64,000 bases of DNA from Himantopus leucocephalus (Eukaryota; Chordata; Aves; Charadriiformes; Recurvirostridae): the NCBI GenBank assembly GCA_003993805.1, contig RSEF01000005.1, positions 39,011,095 to 39,075,094 of the forward strand, written 5' to 3'. The notes beneath the pieces were generated by a model. It was not told the DNA's origin. It saw nothing but the letters and a program-made list of their open reading frames with translations, and made no database searches. Within the stretch, counting starts at the first letter, position 1; every line of letters begins with the position of its first letter. This document shows, one piece after another, positions 63,635-64,000 of the stretch. A program made the translations under genes and the position numbers.

Positions 63635-63851
63635 ACCTAGGTCTGGAGCAGTTGATTTGCTCTTCCTTTGACATCTCACAAAAGATCTGTTTATAACTTG
63701 CAAGCACACTTAGGGANTTAGCAAACTTAATAGATTTTGCCTGTTACACAGTACCATGCTCCCATAAGATACGAATCTACCAGCTGTGAACTTCACAGCC
63801 ATTCAGTAGCACTCTTTTATGGATGATTATCTGATTCTATGCCTTTTCTAG

Positions 63852-64000
63852 CAATTTCAATGCCACAGTTACCATTGATGCCGATGCACGGTCTGGATAC
63901 ATGCCCGATGCTCCCCAGGGCGATATGAATCAGAACTGCCTCTCTCTGTCACGCTGGGTCCTGCATGTAACCATCACCAGCAATCAAGCAGCAATGCAGC
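63852..64000 (+). other. Possible partial exon at the right edge, unassigned
   Basis: A pyrimidine-rich stretch ending CTATGCCTTTTCTAG (to 63851) makes a credible splice acceptor. The sequence after it is clearly GC-richer than its surroundings and contains several CpGs. One frame, starting with AAT at 63853, stays open for all 49 codons to the window edge (NFNATVTIDADARSGYMPDA at its start). The other two plus-strand frames contain stops. I do not recognise the peptide. The exon's donor, if any, lies beyond the window. It could be a real exon, a conserved non-coding element, or chance. Confidence 0.25.

Noticed and set aside
1..64000. Search for known microRNAs, CRISPR arrays, bacterial operons and endogenous retroviral genes
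   Set aside because: No mature sequence of the common vertebrate microRNAs I checked by eye, no regularly spaced repeats, and no gag, pol or env-like frames with LTRs were seen.

Overview
This window looks like AT-rich, non-coding DNA from a bird, either intergenic or deep intronic, taken from a draft assembly. The organism call rests on the repeats. Several fragments belong to CR1, the dominant LINE of birds and other sauropsids. One of them, at 19765-19895, has the diagnostic CR1 3' tail (ATTCTATGATTCTATGA). No complete protein-coding gene, rRNA, tRNA, CRISPR array or operon can be supported. The open frames present (longest 138, 129 and 124 codons) are isolated, resemble no family I recognise, and are of a length expected by chance in this much AT-rich DNA.

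Layout: 1-405 is a decayed CR1 reverse-transcriptase fragment. 3118-3600 is a CpG-enriched patch with an octamer motif and may be regulatory. 9226-9254 is a long poly-A run. 19765-19895 is a CR1 3' end. 20386-20411 is a perfect hairpin. 26029-26890 on the minus strand is the most informative feature: an ancient L2-clade LINE reverse transcriptase, recognisable block by block from the PQGSVLG region through the degraded YADD site to the C-terminal LHW and LWNSLP-like motifs. 28041-28995 is a CR1 copy of about 1 kb reaching the 3' end. 33505-33604 and 45363-45462 are 100-N gaps, the second cutting a CR1 copy at its catalytic ADD codons. 49775-50065 is a tandem pair of 146-bp units, each bounded by inverted repeats.

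Four places (near 22716, 46384, 56804-56959 and 63532) have a single N flanked by nearly identical direct repeats of 17-154 bp. These look like unmerged contig overlaps rather than real duplications.

Two segments with splice-like borders (63852 to the right edge on the plus strand; 61889-62066 on the minus strand) are the only candidates for exons, and both are weak. I found no convincing novel biological system. The items most worth checking are the inverted-repeat-bounded tandem dimer, the CpG/octamer patch, and the possible exon at the right edge.
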